Shown one piece after another: positions 10,801 to 24,862 of a stretch of DNA of 64,000 nt. This DNA comes from Rhabdornis inornatus (Eukaryota; Chordata; Aves; Passeriformes; Rhabdornithidae). The position numbers were made by a program, and so were the translations under genes. The notes below the pieces were generated by a model. That model made no database searches. It saw only the letters and a list, made by a program, of their open reading frames with translations, and was not told the DNA's origin. The first letter of the stretch is position 1, and the number at the start of each line of letters is the position of its first letter. Where the stretch lies: contig VWZS01001918.1 of assembly GCA_013397075.1 (NCBI GenBank), forward strand, positions 372,001-436,000. Reading direction: 5' to 3'.

Positions 10801-13800
10801 CTCTCCTGCTTCATTCTAGACTTTTTCAGAGTAATTCCACTGAAAAAGAAGCATCAGAAAAATATGCAGTTTTGTTGAAGTCAAAGCGATTTTTGAAAAC
10901 CTACAGGATTTACATAAAGCTTTCAAAATATGAGCCCTTGGGCTGAAAGAGAGAAACATTAAAATACCTATTTGCCATTACAAAATTGCTTTTCAGCATA
11001 TTCAGAAAGTTTCAATAAAATTTTATGCTCTGATATACACAGAAAAGTATTATAAGTCGACCACTAATGCTTGCTTTATTCACAGTGTTACGAACATGCT
11101 AGTCTATTTCAAGCATGCTGAGACTAAAGATAAAGTGACACTGCTACAAGATCACACTCTATGTCAGGATGCTTGCAGTTCCTCTTCATATCACATTTGG
11201 ATCCAACTCCTTCCCCCTCAGCATTAAAATCCCACAGCTGCTTCACTGCAGCTCCTGTAGAGTGGTAGAGGGGTAGAAATGTTCTCTCAGTAGCTCAGCA
11301 GGAAGGAACTGTTTTTGCACAACCAATTTTGATGAAAAAATATTCAAAACTAAGATGTCCACCACACAGCCTGACAATAAAGTATTACATTTTCTTGAGA
11401 ACAGAGAATTTGATCAGCTGCCTTCTTAGAAGGAACAAGAATGGTTTCAATTGTACAATGTGCAGGACGCTTCTCCCTGCTGGGAAGAGAGCTACCAAAT
11501 CCCCATAATACCAAAAACACAAATAGCTCCATGTATCTGTCTATATTATTGAACATGCCTGTTTCCATGTGTGAGAGAACATCAGTTCCCCACCAGGGGC
11601 TTAAAACATATTAAGGGTATAATTACAGCCAACCCTATCGTAGAGGTTTTTTTATTTCTGCTTTTCAAAAATAATCTCCACATCTGGATTAAAAAGTTCA
11701 TATAGCTGATAGTATCACAAATTAAAAGTAAGTTATAAAAATTTAGTGGTTAAGTTACATTTTCTTGGACAGTTTCTGAACCACAGAAATGCTCCCTGCA
11801 AAGATAGTAGCATCCAGACCTCAGACCTCCGGTGTGACAGCCCTCCATCACAAGTCAGCAGAGCCAGGATCCCTTTTTCTCTCTGCTGTAAATGAATATT
11901 GGATTCTCATCTGTGCATTTTAATTACTTTGATGTAAGACACTGAACATGATCTTTGACTCTATTACTGTATCGCAGACAAGGTTTGGAAAAGTTTTCAG
12001 GAGCAAAAGTTCTCAGTCCAGTAGCCCAGAACAACAGAAAGAATTTTAGCCATTCATTAGAAGTATGCAAACAAACTAAGAAATGAGGTAAGCAATTGAA
12101 ATATAGACTTTTAAACAGAATTTTTAAATGTATTTCTGCCTTTCCTTTTTGCTATGCAATTTCTTATATGGGGAAAAGTAACTTTCCAATGGCAAGCTAA
12201 TTCTCCTGGAGTTGTCTAAGAATCAAAATAATATCCAGCAGATTGTAGGCACTACTGAAGAATTTTAGGCTGGAATTCTCTGGTTGTTTTGATTGTTTTT
12301 GCAAGCATTGGTTGGAAGCCAGTGATTTTCAGTCCCGCTTTCAGCAGGAGGTGAAGATCTTGTGGAAGAAACTGAGAGCCCCTTAATGAGATCCACAAAA
12401 GTGTGTTTCTTGCTGAAACTACTTAAGTGAGTCATTATCTACCCTGATGCATAATTTAATATGTGTGCAGCTGAAGTATAGGACTGGGAGTTGGAGTTAA
12501 AAGGATTAAGGTGAACATACATCATACTTTTCAGGACTTACCGAATAATTTGTGACTCTTTAAAGAGTTTTACAAGGTTAAACAAAAGCTGTACACTATA
12601 TTATTGCCTCAAACAATTACATTGCCCCTTTAGAAATGTTTATGCTCCATGCCACTTTACGGTGTCATTGTCAAAAGAGGTGGAAGAAAGCAATCAATAG
12701 CTGTTAGAAACTACACAGCATAAAAGCCTGAGGAAAATAAAGTTCACAGGTACATTGACTGCAACACTGTTGCTGTAACAATGTGGGGTTTAGTCAGTGC
12801 AGACGACTTTTGAAAGAGCATTTTAAGAAATGAAATCCACATTTTCTACTGACTGTGACATTTTAAAAAGGCTTTCCTCATACACTAGCCCTGGACACTT
12901 CTAAGACCTTTCATAAATTTTGTTTACTATAGCTTCACATACACTTCCTTCGAGTCTTTTTTAATGACATAAAATTTTTGCCTAATCACAGTGGAATGCC
13001 TAGGGTATTTTTTGTTATTTTTACCAGTTCAAGACCAAGTACCCTGTGAGCTACTAGATGACTAGTTTTGATGAGAATAGATGAAATTATATCTTCAGCA
13101 GTCTCTGGTGGGGAGGTGTGTCTTTCCTCCTCCTCCTATGGAAGACAATCAGACCTACAATAACAGAAGGTAAGAATCCTTTTATATGAATAGTGAACAT
13201 TATTTCTCTCATGTCTGCCCCTGAAATGTCATTACAAAAGGCTCCATGCATATATCAATTCTATTGAAGAATTAAAAACTAACCAGACCACAAGAAAATT
13301 CTTCTAAAGCCACCATGGATGACAAGTTTGGCTGTGTCCCAAGGCAGTGATGCCTGTGCCTTATACTTTCATTCTTGTGCCTGTACCTCTTGATGTTCTC
13401 AGCACCAGGAAAAGAAATTGATACCTATACCTACTGAGATTACTGACACCCAAGGGTATCTAACGAGGAGAGAGAATAAAGCACACTGATTACCTTCACT
13501 ACTGACTGCAGACTATCAGGCATGTGACTGCTGCATGCTGAAAAAAAGGGAGATAAGTTCAGCATTAATTACACCTGGAATATGTAGGAAGCTTGAGTCC
13601 TTTGTCAAAAGATCATTGTTGAAAATGAAGTTGAAAATTACTGTTTTACTGTTAATGAAAAATAACATTAAACAAGGACCTTAAAAGTTCTATATTAATT
13701 TCTGATAATATTACCCAGCTTTTTCTGTTCTCTTTCTTCCAAGTCCCATTGCAGTAGACTATTTGTAAAGAAGCTTCTGCAAAGAAAGGCTTAAGGAATC

Positions 13801-16173
13801 AGAAAATGAAAATTCTATTTGAAGAGAAATAGATGTTTATGATTTTTTAGGGATTATAAGACATCTTTTTACCAGCTAGAGTGTCACCATGTAGATGTGC
13901 CCAAGACACCAAAAATGTGTCCCATCTCAGCTGAGACTCTCAGCTCACATTGGCAAAGAACTTGTAAGTACTAACTCAGTACCAGCTCCATAGAATCCAA
14001 ACCTAGGGCTCTATGGTAGCTTATAATTATTGTGACTGGAATAGCCTTCAAAAAAAGCACATGTATATTCCATGAATGTGCAGGTTTACCAGGTTGAATA
14101 TATGTTTTCTCAGGAAGCTACTATAAAAATCCTCAATATCATACCAACAGATTCTATTTCTGGAAAGAAACATAAGGACACTGATCTTGTCTCCATACAT
14201 GCTGCAGATTAAAACATTTGACATAATGCTAATGTATTTTTGGTGCTGTCTGATGACAACACAGTATTTGGATAACAAAAAAGTGTAATTCTTATTCTGC
14301 ATGAAGTTTTGCCCCCTTAAAATAAAACATGGCAAGACCTAAAGCAAGGCTTGGAAATAAGTATTTAAATATTCCGGCTCTAACCACACTGCTTAGAAAA
14401 GGGGGTTTGAATAAAGGATCTCCCTCCTCCCAGGAGCTGCTTTTAAGTTTCAAATGAAGCATGACTAAATTCGAGCAAAGCAGATTTGATGTTTCCAATT
14501 AGCTCAGAGAGCTGAAAATAGTTGTGATGTTATCAGATGGTGGGTGTTGTGAATAGGATCCACATCCTGACATAGCCTGTATGCTGGCTATACTTTCAGA
14601 AGAAACATAAAAATTACTTAATTACATAATTGTACATTCTGACTTTTTGTATTTTTATAAATTTTCCAAAGAATTTCTGGCCATAACCAAGCATCTGTAT
14701 TTTATTGTTTGGTCATATTTTTGGCATCCACTTTGTAGGTAATGAATGGTAATCCACCTTAAAACAGCAACCCTCACAATATCTTTCAGCCAGGGCCTGA
14801 TCCAGATTTCTCTGGAAAAAATGCCTAAAAAAACCAAATCAATATGCGTCTTTCCCAGCTTTGTGACTTTTTGTTAGTTTGCTGTTACGTGATTGCAAGC
14901 AGTAATACCAGCTTAGGCCACTATCTTCCAAAGCCTAACCTTTGCATTATGCACAATCACTGCTGTTGGAGACAAGTGGGACAAGCCTGTCTTGCACTTT
15001 TCCTAACACTGGAAAATGTAAACAGAAAATATTATGCTACTGATGAGTTATTCTCTCTTTAAAATGTAATTAAGAAAATAAAAGACCGCAATGCGAGCTG
15101 TAATGTAAGAATCCTTTGTTCACATGCTGTATTATTATTACTGTGTTATCATTGGCTCCAGCCTATGGGGTTTTTGTAATTATTATTATTTCCTTGTATT
15201 CTCTGTTTGTTTTTACAGCTAGTAAATACAGGCTCATCCAGGACGTACAGCATGGATTAAACTGAACAAAGATTTTTTAGAGTCAATAAACTAGTTGTTT
15301 AGCTGTTGGAGTTTGGTCAATAAAAGGGCTCTTAGTGAGTGCAAAATGGCTAGGCAGCATTAACATATTTTTTGTGAATTTTTTTAAATTTGATTTTAAT
15401 GTAAACATAGAAGACAAAACACAGAACACAGCTTCTCAGCAAAACACACACATTTCCCTGGTTTGCCTTCCCTGTAGAAAATACTACAGTGTTGCCATTA
15501 GGATATTTTATTGCATGCTACTATATTTCTGACTTCTGCCACAAGAAATCAGGCGGTCGCTTTTTTTTTCACAATTACATTATATTTATTAAGGTTGTGT
15601 AATGCAAGAAAAAAGTAAAATATTAATTTGATTCAAGTAGGAAAATCAGCACCTCCCATGGGCCTGCATGTCTTTAAATACACAGAACTCAATAAAATAT
15701 TTCTTCACAGAAATGCTCATGCTGTTTCCAGTTAATTTCAGAAGTTAATTTGTTTTTTGGAGAGAAAAAGCCCCCTTACTTTGGGTGAAGAAATTATATT
15801 CTAATTGATAGTAAACACCACGGGGTCTTCAGGGAGCTCAAGTTTTTGCCACTAGATTTTAGTCTTCAAGTATCAATGTTATTTGTGATCTAATTGACAT
15901 TATTTTGCCAGGAAAATTTTCACTAAGTATTTTTGAAAAAGAGAGTACCTTTTCAAGGACTGAATATGATATGGAAATTGGAATGTCACGGAATACATTT
16001 TTACCAGTGTCTTTTTTTCCAACATCTTGTTTTCCAACATCATTAGAGAAATAATGATATTTTTATTTCCTTTTTTGGCTTTATGGAAAAAAAAAACACC
16101 CTGTTTTTTCTTCTAGGAAAATGTCAATGTCTTCTAAAAGTGAAACCAGTTTCAGACAATAATTTAAAAAGAG
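10801..16173. other. Gene-free DNA
   Basis: More than 5 kb without a recognisable gene, RNA or repeat. Frames reach about 95 codons (minus, 14048-14335) and resemble no known protein. Composition is AT-rich and even. Confidence 0.55.
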
Positions 16174-16302
16174 CCAGCCAGGCTGGATGGAGCTCTGAAC
16201 AACCTGGTCTAGTGGACAGCATCCCTGCCCGTGGTGGGGGAGGGTTTGAAACCAGATAATCCTTATGGTTTCTTTCAACCCCAAAAATTCTACTGTTGCA
16301 TG
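16174..16302 (+). mobile_element. CR1 LINE 3' end (avian type)
   Basis: 5'-truncated copy of the CR1 3' region. In order it shows the block 'ggctggatggagctctgaac', then aacctggtctagtgg, then a 'ccctgcccgtgg' block, a diverged 'agataatccttatggtttc' block and a worn attctactgttgcatg tail. CR1 is the main LINE of birds. It is reverse-transcribed from its 3' end and usually leaves such short 5'-truncated tails, with no poly(A). The divergence suggests an old insertion. No coding capacity remains. Confidence 0.9.
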
Positions 16303-17514
16303 AAATTAAACGCAAGGCGTCTCACATGTTATGCTCTATAGACAGAGTTTCTGCAGTCCTTGCTGATTTGTTTCCTGTGGACTTGATAAAGAGCTTCTCC
16401 TTCTCCCTGGGAAAAACCCATTGAGAAGATGAGGAAGTCATCTTTGAGCTGAGGGACTCCGTGTAATATAGTAGGTCTCTCTGCATCTATTGTACTACAC
16501 TTGTGTTCAAACATCTTCCTTACCCTAGCTAGAAAGACAGAAAAGCAAAAAGCCTCAACTGTGTAGTAAATAGGTTGTGCTAAGGAACGGAGCTTAGCTT
16601 CTCCTGGAAGGTGGCTTTGTGAAATGAAACAGCAAGTTGACAAGTCTGAAAGAGGAAATATAAAAAGATAATCCAGAAGCCATCATTCTCTGTTCCTGAT
16701 GCACACACCACTGTCAGTACCTCCAAGTCTGAGGTTTTTTCTTCTCAAGAAGGAAATACGTATCAGACTGTGGAGTGATTAACAACCAAAGAACCCTGAG
16801 TCCTGCACTGCAACTGCTGGAGATCCAGGTATAGCCACACACCCATTCTGAAAATAGAGACGATCACATTTAATTGCTTCCATGCTTAGATGGATCACAG
16901 ATGTGACAGGCACTGTGCCTGACCACAAATTATTAAAGAAAAACATTAACTGGTATAAGTCTTGTTTATGAAAGAGTGCCAGTGGAAAAAGTCACAAGAT
17001 CGTGGTCTCCAGCTACTACACAGATGCCAAGCAAAAGCATATCAACAATAGTTGAAGTTTATAAAAAGTGCATGGTGCTTTTTGGAACAAAAAAGTTTTC
17101 TGACTGCATTAAATTATATTGCTGTTGTTTTAAGAGTAAATAACATGCAGACATCCAGCTAGCCAGTTGACTGCTGGAGATTTCATTTGGAATAATTTAC
17201 AAAATCATGACATAAGAATTATGCAACAATTGGCCTTCCAAGAACATGATTTCACACTATGTCCCTATCTAAACTAAATACCATTTGGGCAGACATTGTC
17301 AATTTTTTTGCTTGTTTGGCACCAGGCTAAAGATGTTAATTGCTCAGGGTTGAGTGGGGCCTGATAGTCACTGACCCCTCCCAGGTTCTGCAAGTTCATG
17401 TCACCCCAGCAGGAGCCTACAATAATGAGTTCCCTGCAGACGAATGATCCAGCTACAATAGGTATTTAGGACACCACCTCAAACACATGGCTGACAGGTA
17501 GCACAATACACCTC

Positions 17515-17580
17515 CTGTTTGGAACTAGATGATCTTTAAGCTCCCTTCCAACCAAGCCACTCTATTGATTCTGTGATTCT
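17515..17580 (+). mobile_element. Short CR1 3' tail
   Basis: Only the last 65 or so bases of a CR1 are recognisable: ggaactagatgatctttaag, then ctcccttccaaccaa, then two degenerate attctgtg-type terminal repeats. The upstream sequence no longer resembles CR1, so the copy is either severely 5'-truncated or too diverged to see further. Confidence 0.88.
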
Positions 17581-17596
17581 TTGAAGGCCTCCATAG

Positions 17597-17628
17597 AAAG
17601 ATGGAGTAAAGCAAAGATGGAGTATAGT
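17597..17628. repeat. 16-bp tandem duplication
   Basis: Two adjacent units, aaagatggagtaaagc and aaagatggagtatagt, differ at two positions. They lie about 17 bp after a CR1 tail. Confidence 0.8.
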
Positions 17629-17982
17629 AAAAAGTTGCTGGCTTGAATCGCATCTTAACTCTGTCTTGGAAGGGAATAATTGATCTGTGGCAAAATTACT
17701 TGTGTGAAAGAGTAAACAGCAGTAGAGTGATCAGGGAAGGATGCTGGCATGACCCACAGCCAACTTATTAGATGGTTGAATTATATCCTTTGGGTCCTAA
17801 TGGAGAAAAACTAGTACACAATCCTGAGTGAGATGCTAAGCAAAGGAATACACCTGACCTCCTGTTTTCCTCTTCAGTTTATCCTTTTTTTGCTATCTTA
17901 GTCTGCTAGCTTCTAAATCCCTCCCTGCTAAGTGCACAAGAACTATAGTGGCTTATGTACGTGTATACTTGCTCAATCTCTC

Positions 17983-17994
17983 TTTTTTTTTTTT
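17983..17994. repeat. Poly(T) run
   Basis: Twelve consecutive T. No adjacent element uses it as a tail. Confidence 0.9.
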
Positions 17995-18588
17995 CTATCT
18001 GGATGGCTAAAAATGTCTGGTTCCATCTGTTTAGACTTTTGTGGATTTAAGTGGAAAAAATTTTGTTTATATCTATTATTTATCTCAAGTGCCACTGACT
18101 CAGATGAAGGGAAGCAGTAAGAGTCTTGCCTTTCTCCCCCACTGTCTGCACTAGATCTTGATGAAGCTTGATGGAGTAGAACTGCTGTTACAAGAGGGAC
18201 ACAGGTAGAAATATTTACCTTGCCCAAAAATCTAATCTACAGTCTCTACCTGTCATTTCTACATCTTTTTACAAAGATCTTGATTTACAGGCTAAAACTG
18301 AAGACATAAATTCTTCAGCCATGAACCTGACACTAATTCTGTCAACATGCTGCTCACCTTGAGATGTTCAAAAAGGGATTTTCTTTCCATAACCTGCATC
18401 CTTTACTAAGCCAGCAGGAGACTATTTCTTGGTATGGTAGAGAACACTTGGTGTCCACTTCCAGCTTCCACAAACTTCCCTCTATATCTGCCCTTAGTAC
18501 ACCTAGAGGTAGCTGACAAAGGAAATGACCTGTCAGATTATTGAGTGCATTTCCCTACAAGTATGGGGCACTGTCATGTGGGAGATAA

Positions 18589-18637
18589 TGTATCAGATAT
18601 TAAAGTGATTCCACTTGATCTTAGCCAAGAGGTCAGA
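18589..18637 (-). pseudogene. U2 snRNA pseudogene fragment
   Basis: On the minus strand the sequence contains ttggctaagatcaagtg, an exact 17-base match to the 5' domain of U2 spliceosomal RNA. This includes the region that forms U2/U6 helix I and lies just before the branch-site recognition sequence. After a 7-base spacer comes tttaatatctgatac, an exact match to the U2 segment that follows stem IIa in part. About 12 bases between the two blocks, including the branch-point-pairing guagua segment, are missing or replaced, and the 5' cap-proximal bases are altered. A functional U2 is therefore impossible. A weak further match (cagctacctctagg, about 18503-18516) to the 3' stem-loop suggests the copy may once have been near full length, down to about 18500. 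Such retrocopies are common in vertebrates. Confidence 0.85.
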
Positions 18638-18639
18638 CC

Positions 18640-21600
18640 TAATACCTGTTGTACATGACAAGTCTGCGAGTTTGTGCATTTAGCCACATTGCAGTAAATA
18701 GACACAACCTCTGCTGTGAGCACACACTCCTTGTCTGGTTTGGTGCACTGAATCCTACAAACTGACCCCATTTGTAGCAGCTTTCATTTTCAGGTTAAGT
18801 CAGGATACAGGAAATCCGAACAAGGACTCTCACAGAGGTATGGTTTCAAAAAGCCCCCAAAAGCATCAGTAGAGTCCCAGAGTTAAAATGCCATGTATGC
18901 TTTGGAAAAAGCACTCTTTTAGCTTATAGTTGGTTGCCCACCACTATCCACATCCACAGGAGCTTAATACCAGGCAAGAGGTGTCCTCTATTAAATTCTG
19001 ACATAGCATATTCAATAAAAAGACTATTTAGAAATAAATTAACAACAAAACGTAGTGAATTAAAAGCCACAATGGAGGAAAATAATTTAAGGAATGGAAT
19101 AACGAGAACAATTTTCAGCCATGAAATGTTTTTATCTTCTGATAACTTGCAAACGGTAAAGCCATGAATTTATGTATAAGATACAATACACAACAAAGAG
19201 ATAATTCATATTCAAATCTCATGGTCCTCCATCACACATCCCTCTGTTTATATGTAGATAGTCTTATGAGAAAATGACACCAGGCACAACCAAAATTATG
19301 AGACAGCAAGTCAAGCCTGAAGATAATAATTACTTAGTTCACACAGGCACAGTGAAATTCTTCAGCTCACTGTCTTGGTGGCCTGCAGTGACAAATGTAT
19401 CATGTGCAAGTAGTAAATTAGAAGGATATTCTTTCCTTTTTTTTTTTCTGAAACACTTAGTGAACTAATAACTGTTTGACGATTGCATGGCTGGTATTTC
19501 AGAGGAAAGGGGGAACATGTGGTGACTGAGAGCACCAAATCCATTTCCATTTACATTATTGTAAATCTTGAGCAAGTCCATTGGTTTAGCAGAATTACTC
19601 TCATTATCAATGGCAAAAGGTAGGAGAAAAATGGTCAAAGGGATCACATTTTACTATGGGAAGGCAGTTTCTTTCAAAAGAAAAGTACATTATATAAACT
19701 ACAAGGAATACTCAGTGTCCTAGTTAAAGGTAATGTGGTAAAATAAAGCAATGAAAAATTAATTTAATCTCATAAAATAAAAGCATTAGAAAAGCTTATT
19801 TACAACATTTTCCCCTTGATAAAAGGGACTATTTATCATTTTGTCAAGATGCTTAGCTATTCAAGGACTTTGTTAGACTAGCCTATTGAGATATATTTAG
19901 CAGTTTACACAAGAAATGCCTTAGTTGTCTCTTTTTCCTGAGAAAAGTTTGACTATTTACAGTTTCATCAACACTGAGATTCTCCTTTTTTCCCCCCTCA
20001 AAACAGTCAGCAGAGCAATTAATTATGACATTTCTCTCAAGATGACTACAGGTTGGAAAGTGTGCAAAGCGTCTGTTTAATATAAAGATACATTTAAACT
20101 TCCTAATTGCTAGAATCATGATATACAATAGTCTTTTCTCATAGAAATTGTGATTAAATAGTCATAGAGTGTCTAAGAATGAAGTACTTCTGGCACTTCT
20201 GTAGGAGAAATTTAACATCAAGAAGATTTTGTTCTAATGAGTCTTAAAGCAGCAACATGTTACGGTTAAGAAATGCCAATACATAATTCTGCCTCAGGAT
20301 TTTTTAATGTGGATGTTTGTATTCCTTCTCCAGATATTTTTTTTTCTTTAAAAGCGCCTTTCTCTTCCAGTCTCCAAAGTCACTTAAAAATTATAATAGT
20401 GTGTTTCCATTCCTATTAAAGCTGTAGTAATGCTTGTACATTTTGCTCACTGTATTGGTCAAGCTCTTTGTAAATTACTAGCAAGGATATAGGGTATCTT
20501 AGCTCCCAAATGTGATTTCACAATTTGCCTGATGCAAACCAAATGCTACATATTCACTGACTTTTAAATTAGCTGAAACTCTCACAAGAAAGGCAAGATG
20601 ACATTGAGAAAAAAATCTTTCTCTTTGAAATAATATGAAGTGAAGCTTCTAAAATGGAGAGCTTCTTCCAGGATTTCCAGGTCTGCTCATGAAACAGACA
20701 GAACTAAATGTAGCAGATGAACACAGACAAGTAAATTCTAGAGCCATCTGCTGAGATGAGTTACAACAAAAAGAAATATTATAAGATACTAGGGTGTATA
20801 AAATATAAAGTATGATCATAGGAACAAACAAAACCACTGACAATTCAAAAATCTGTGTATAAAGGAAGTTTGTCAACATGAAGTTAAGACAATTATCTTA
20901 ATTCACAAATCTTTTAACAGAACTTTTCTAAACATATGCTAACATAGAACCTGGATTTGGAGAGATTTGTTGGTCTGAAAAAAAGTAATTTGAACTCATT
21001 ATTTTCTTCTTTAAAACGTTGTGCAGGAAATTTGAATATAATTTTACAATTCTATATTCATGAATATGGAAACCTGAGGGAAAAGATGCTAATGGGGAAA
21101 ATTACTGCAAAATAATACATTCCGATTTGTATAGTTTTTCTGGCCCATTAAGCTAGTATTGCATTTTCAGATATCTATGGAAATTGTAATAGAAGAAGAG
21201 CTATTAATCTCAGCTAATTTTCAATTAGAATTTCAGAAACGTGATGTAATAATAAAAGGAAGTTCAAATTCGTACTGTCTACTTAAAACCTTAGTCCAAA
21301 TATTTCATGCTATTCCATAAAAAGTGTTAATTCACTAACATTCTGCTAATTATAGGATTTTTGCTTATTTCATTTTATTGTATGTTTGCCTCAAAAATAC
21401 CTATCATGTAGTTTCAAAATATGACTTATATTTACAGAGTAATTTAAAGATGTCAAGCCTACTATTTAATAATAACATGTCATAAAGAAGACAACCTTCC
21501 CAAGACAGATCAAGAAACCAAATTCAGCTCTTTAATTCATATTATAATAAATGCTTAATAAATATGAGCAGGTAATGCAAAAATAGTATTTGATTTATTT

Positions 21601-24600
21601 GATTTCTTTTTTCTGTTCATAAATTATCTGCAAACAGAACACATTATTCTTCAGTTATTGAATTATTTGAATCACAGATTTATTCCTCAAAAATATACTG
21701 ATAATTTATTAGCTATCTAACAACTCTGAGGTAGTTTATTTTGAATATTTAATTTAAAAACTAGGTTATTTATATTAGCTACACAGCTCATTTTTGTTCT
21801 TAAACTAGATAAGCTTGACTATTAAATCTCAGGTGTCTGATGCAAATTATTTTGATTACAATTCAGCAAGATTTCTTCAAAGACGATTATTCACTGGAAT
21901 AATTTACAGAGCATGAAATAAAGTAATATTTGTGTCAAAGTCTAAAATTTCCATAACGTTCCACAGCTCCTAAGTCCTTAGTTAATACTTGCTGCATAGG
22001 AAGGGATGTAACTATTTCTTTGGTGTCGAAGTTAACTCTGCAGATCTCGCTAATATGCACTAGCAATACACCCAGCAGGGACAGCCAGGCAGATAAAGAG
22101 GTGTGAGTTACTGCAGCCAGCTGCAGCCAGGAGCCACAAGAACTGGATGAAATCCGTTCAAGCAGGTGTGCACACAAGGCAGGCTCAAACCCAGGCGGCA
22201 TTTACTTGTTATGTTGTTTAAATGACTAAGAAAAGAGAAAAAATATAAGAAAACATAATTTCTTGTCTCTCCTTATGTTCTCTTTCTCTTTCAATCAAGG
22301 CAGGAAAGTCTAACAGGCTTTTTCTTCTTTTATTTCCCCTGCAAGTAGACTAGCCATTTTGAAGGAAAAATTGTCAGCCTGCACTTCCTTATCTGCTGTA
22401 AGGATCTCCTCTGCACTCCTGCTCTCTCTGGAATCCCAATGATGGCAACACCAGATCTGCATGCAGAGCAAACACAGAGTAAGCATCTGGGACCCATCCT
22501 GTGGGTAATTAAAATAAATCCTTGTTCTTTACAGGAGAGCAGATTCAATAAAACTTATCAATTTCAGTGTTCACAGCCACTACTGTAGAGAACAATTTAT
22601 CAACAAAGGTTGCAGGAAAATATCAAAGCTAACTTAAGCAATATTTTTGTTTCAATACTTAGAATTCAGGCAAGCCCTACGATAATCATTTTTAAGACCT
22701 AACCAAACAATACATCAAAGAATCCCAATCCTACTTCCTGTATGCTTTCTGTAAATTATTGGCATCATAGGAAGAGTTAAAAAGGCTAAAGGAAGCAATT
22801 CTGCAGTCATCCTTTGAGACTGTATTATGGAAATCACCTAGATCCCCCAAGTTACACAGAATTTAATTTCATTTTGGTGGTGCGTTATTTTTCTTTTGTT
22901 GCTGTACATCCAAGATTCATTCAAAATTAGCTTTCAAGACCCTTATAAGAAGTGTTGTTAAGATTTTTTTAATTGGCAGGACAAAAGTCATGAAAGTTTA
23001 TTGTGGTTTGATAGTGATAAATGCTCTGGAAGGCATTTTCATAGATTTTACACGTCTATGTAATTTTTTAAACATGTTTTTCCACTGACAAGAAAGTTTC
23101 TGTTATTTTGAATTTAATTTGAATTTGAGTCAATATGATTTTTTGTGAGGTTTTAATAAACAAGCTCTGGTAGCAGAAAGAGCGGACAGGCAAATCATTT
23201 TTCAGCAACATAAATTAATGCAGCTTAATGTTACAAAATAAGTGTTGCTTTCTTGAAAAGCAAAACAGTGTTTACTCAAAGGTTTTCTGAAACACCACAG
23301 TGTGGTATGGTTTGTTGTGTTCCCATAGTTTCCCTAAAAACTGTAACAGCAAAGTGTTGGAATACTCTGGTCTGATATTCATTAACTATACGTCAATGTC
23401 AATCATCTGCAGTCTTGTTTAATTATGGGTTCAGGTCTTTTTTTCCCTCCAGCACACTGTGCACATATTCTGTGGTACTTTAGCAGTGAAGATCTCCTAT
23501 TTTATTTGTTTCTGTGATAAGTCAATACCTTAATTTCCTACCCTGTTTCCATACTTTTCAACAGTCTATATTAATTTAATTTATTTATCTATTATTTTAG
23601 TTGTTCTGTAATATGAAGCAGCAAGTCACATAAAACTCAGGCTATTAGGAAATTAACTAAATATATTAGAAACACATATTGCTAAAATATGCGTGCATCT
23701 ACTTAGATAAAAACAGTGGCTCACCTATATGTTCTCTGCCTTATTTTCTTTTTCCTTCTGAACTTCAGAATTCAGGTAACTTTTTTCTGATGAGTCCTAT
23801 TGCACATAGCTTCTGTTTGAGCAGATCAGGCTACATGTCTTGCATCTGAAGTGCCTAGCAAAAAAATCTATTCTTTTCTATCTTATGCTGATATGTTCAA
23901 CAGAGCAGTGTGACTTTTTCCATTAGAAAAAATACAGTCCTTTAGTCAAAATATAGTTATAATTACATTGATTTTGCACTTTAACTCCATGCAGCAGGAA
24001 AAAGAAAAACAAAAAAACAACAACAACAAAAAAAAAAATCCAAAACCCGCCAACCACAGAGACATATACTACACATCTCTTTCTCTCTTTTTGTCAATCT
24101 ATTTGGTCTATGGAACCAGAAGTGTGACTCATTAGAAAGGTAGCCAAGATGTACTCTCACAGTGATACTGGCAGAATAGAACACCACTCTGAAATGAACA
24201 GGATTTATTACACAATATGGGACAAAAGTGTTTTAAAATAACCTAGCTGAATTCAATCAGTGTGTTTCAATTTCCTGCAAGTATTGGTGAAAGAACTGTC
24301 ATTTACTATTACTCTTAATAACAGTTATAAAGTCCCAAGTCATATCAAGTCATACCAAGGCCATATTGTGCTAAAGGGTGCATATCTGTGTATAGGTAGC
24401 AACTCTTGGTTCTTGTCCAAGATTTGCTATAAAATAAATAAATAACATGGACAAAATTTGAGTCGTCAAAGAATTATTTGCAGTAGTTTACACATTTGAT
24501 GCAGTCCTGAGAAACTGTATCTCAAATAATCTAATTCACTACCTGTTCCCATGCATGTCAGGAAATATTGATTTTTGAATTCTGCAGAATTTTTTTCTAA

Positions 24601-24862
24601 AACATCACATTAAATTTTCTGACAATCCAAAGGAGATATAACTTTTTATACTCCATATGGCTTTCATAAATATAGGGTTTCATTACAGCTAACAAAGCAT
24701 TCATGGCTGTTCCATGGATGCTAAGAGCTAAATATATGGGTGGAGATTTTCCATGCATATCACAGTGAAATATTTTGTCATGTTTCTTTTAAAAAAAATT
24801 AAATACAGTTCTACCTCCATTATGTGCTTTTGGACATTATTTTGAGAGAGCCTATTTACAAG
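18640..24862. other. Gene-free DNA
   Basis: About 6 kb with no defensible gene. The longest frame is about 88 codons (minus, 21935-22201), lies in a slightly GC-richer patch at about 22030-22200, and matches no family I know. One A/C-rich low-complexity stretch is listed separately. Confidence 0.55.
23998..24039. repeat. A-rich / (ACA)n low-complexity tract
   Basis: A-rich stretch with four caa-type units followed by a run of about 11 A. It could be a worn poly(A) or simple repeat. No element is recognisable upstream. Confidence 0.85.

Noticed and set aside
16329..16643. 104-codon minus-strand frame next to a CR1 tail
   Set aside because: The product resembles no family I know and nothing supports expression. 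Length is within chance for a slightly GC-richer patch.
16907..16921. Palindromic caggcactgtgcctg resembling the caggcactgt end of MIR/L2 elements
   Set aside because: The flanks do not continue the MIR pattern, so a 15-base match alone is not enough.
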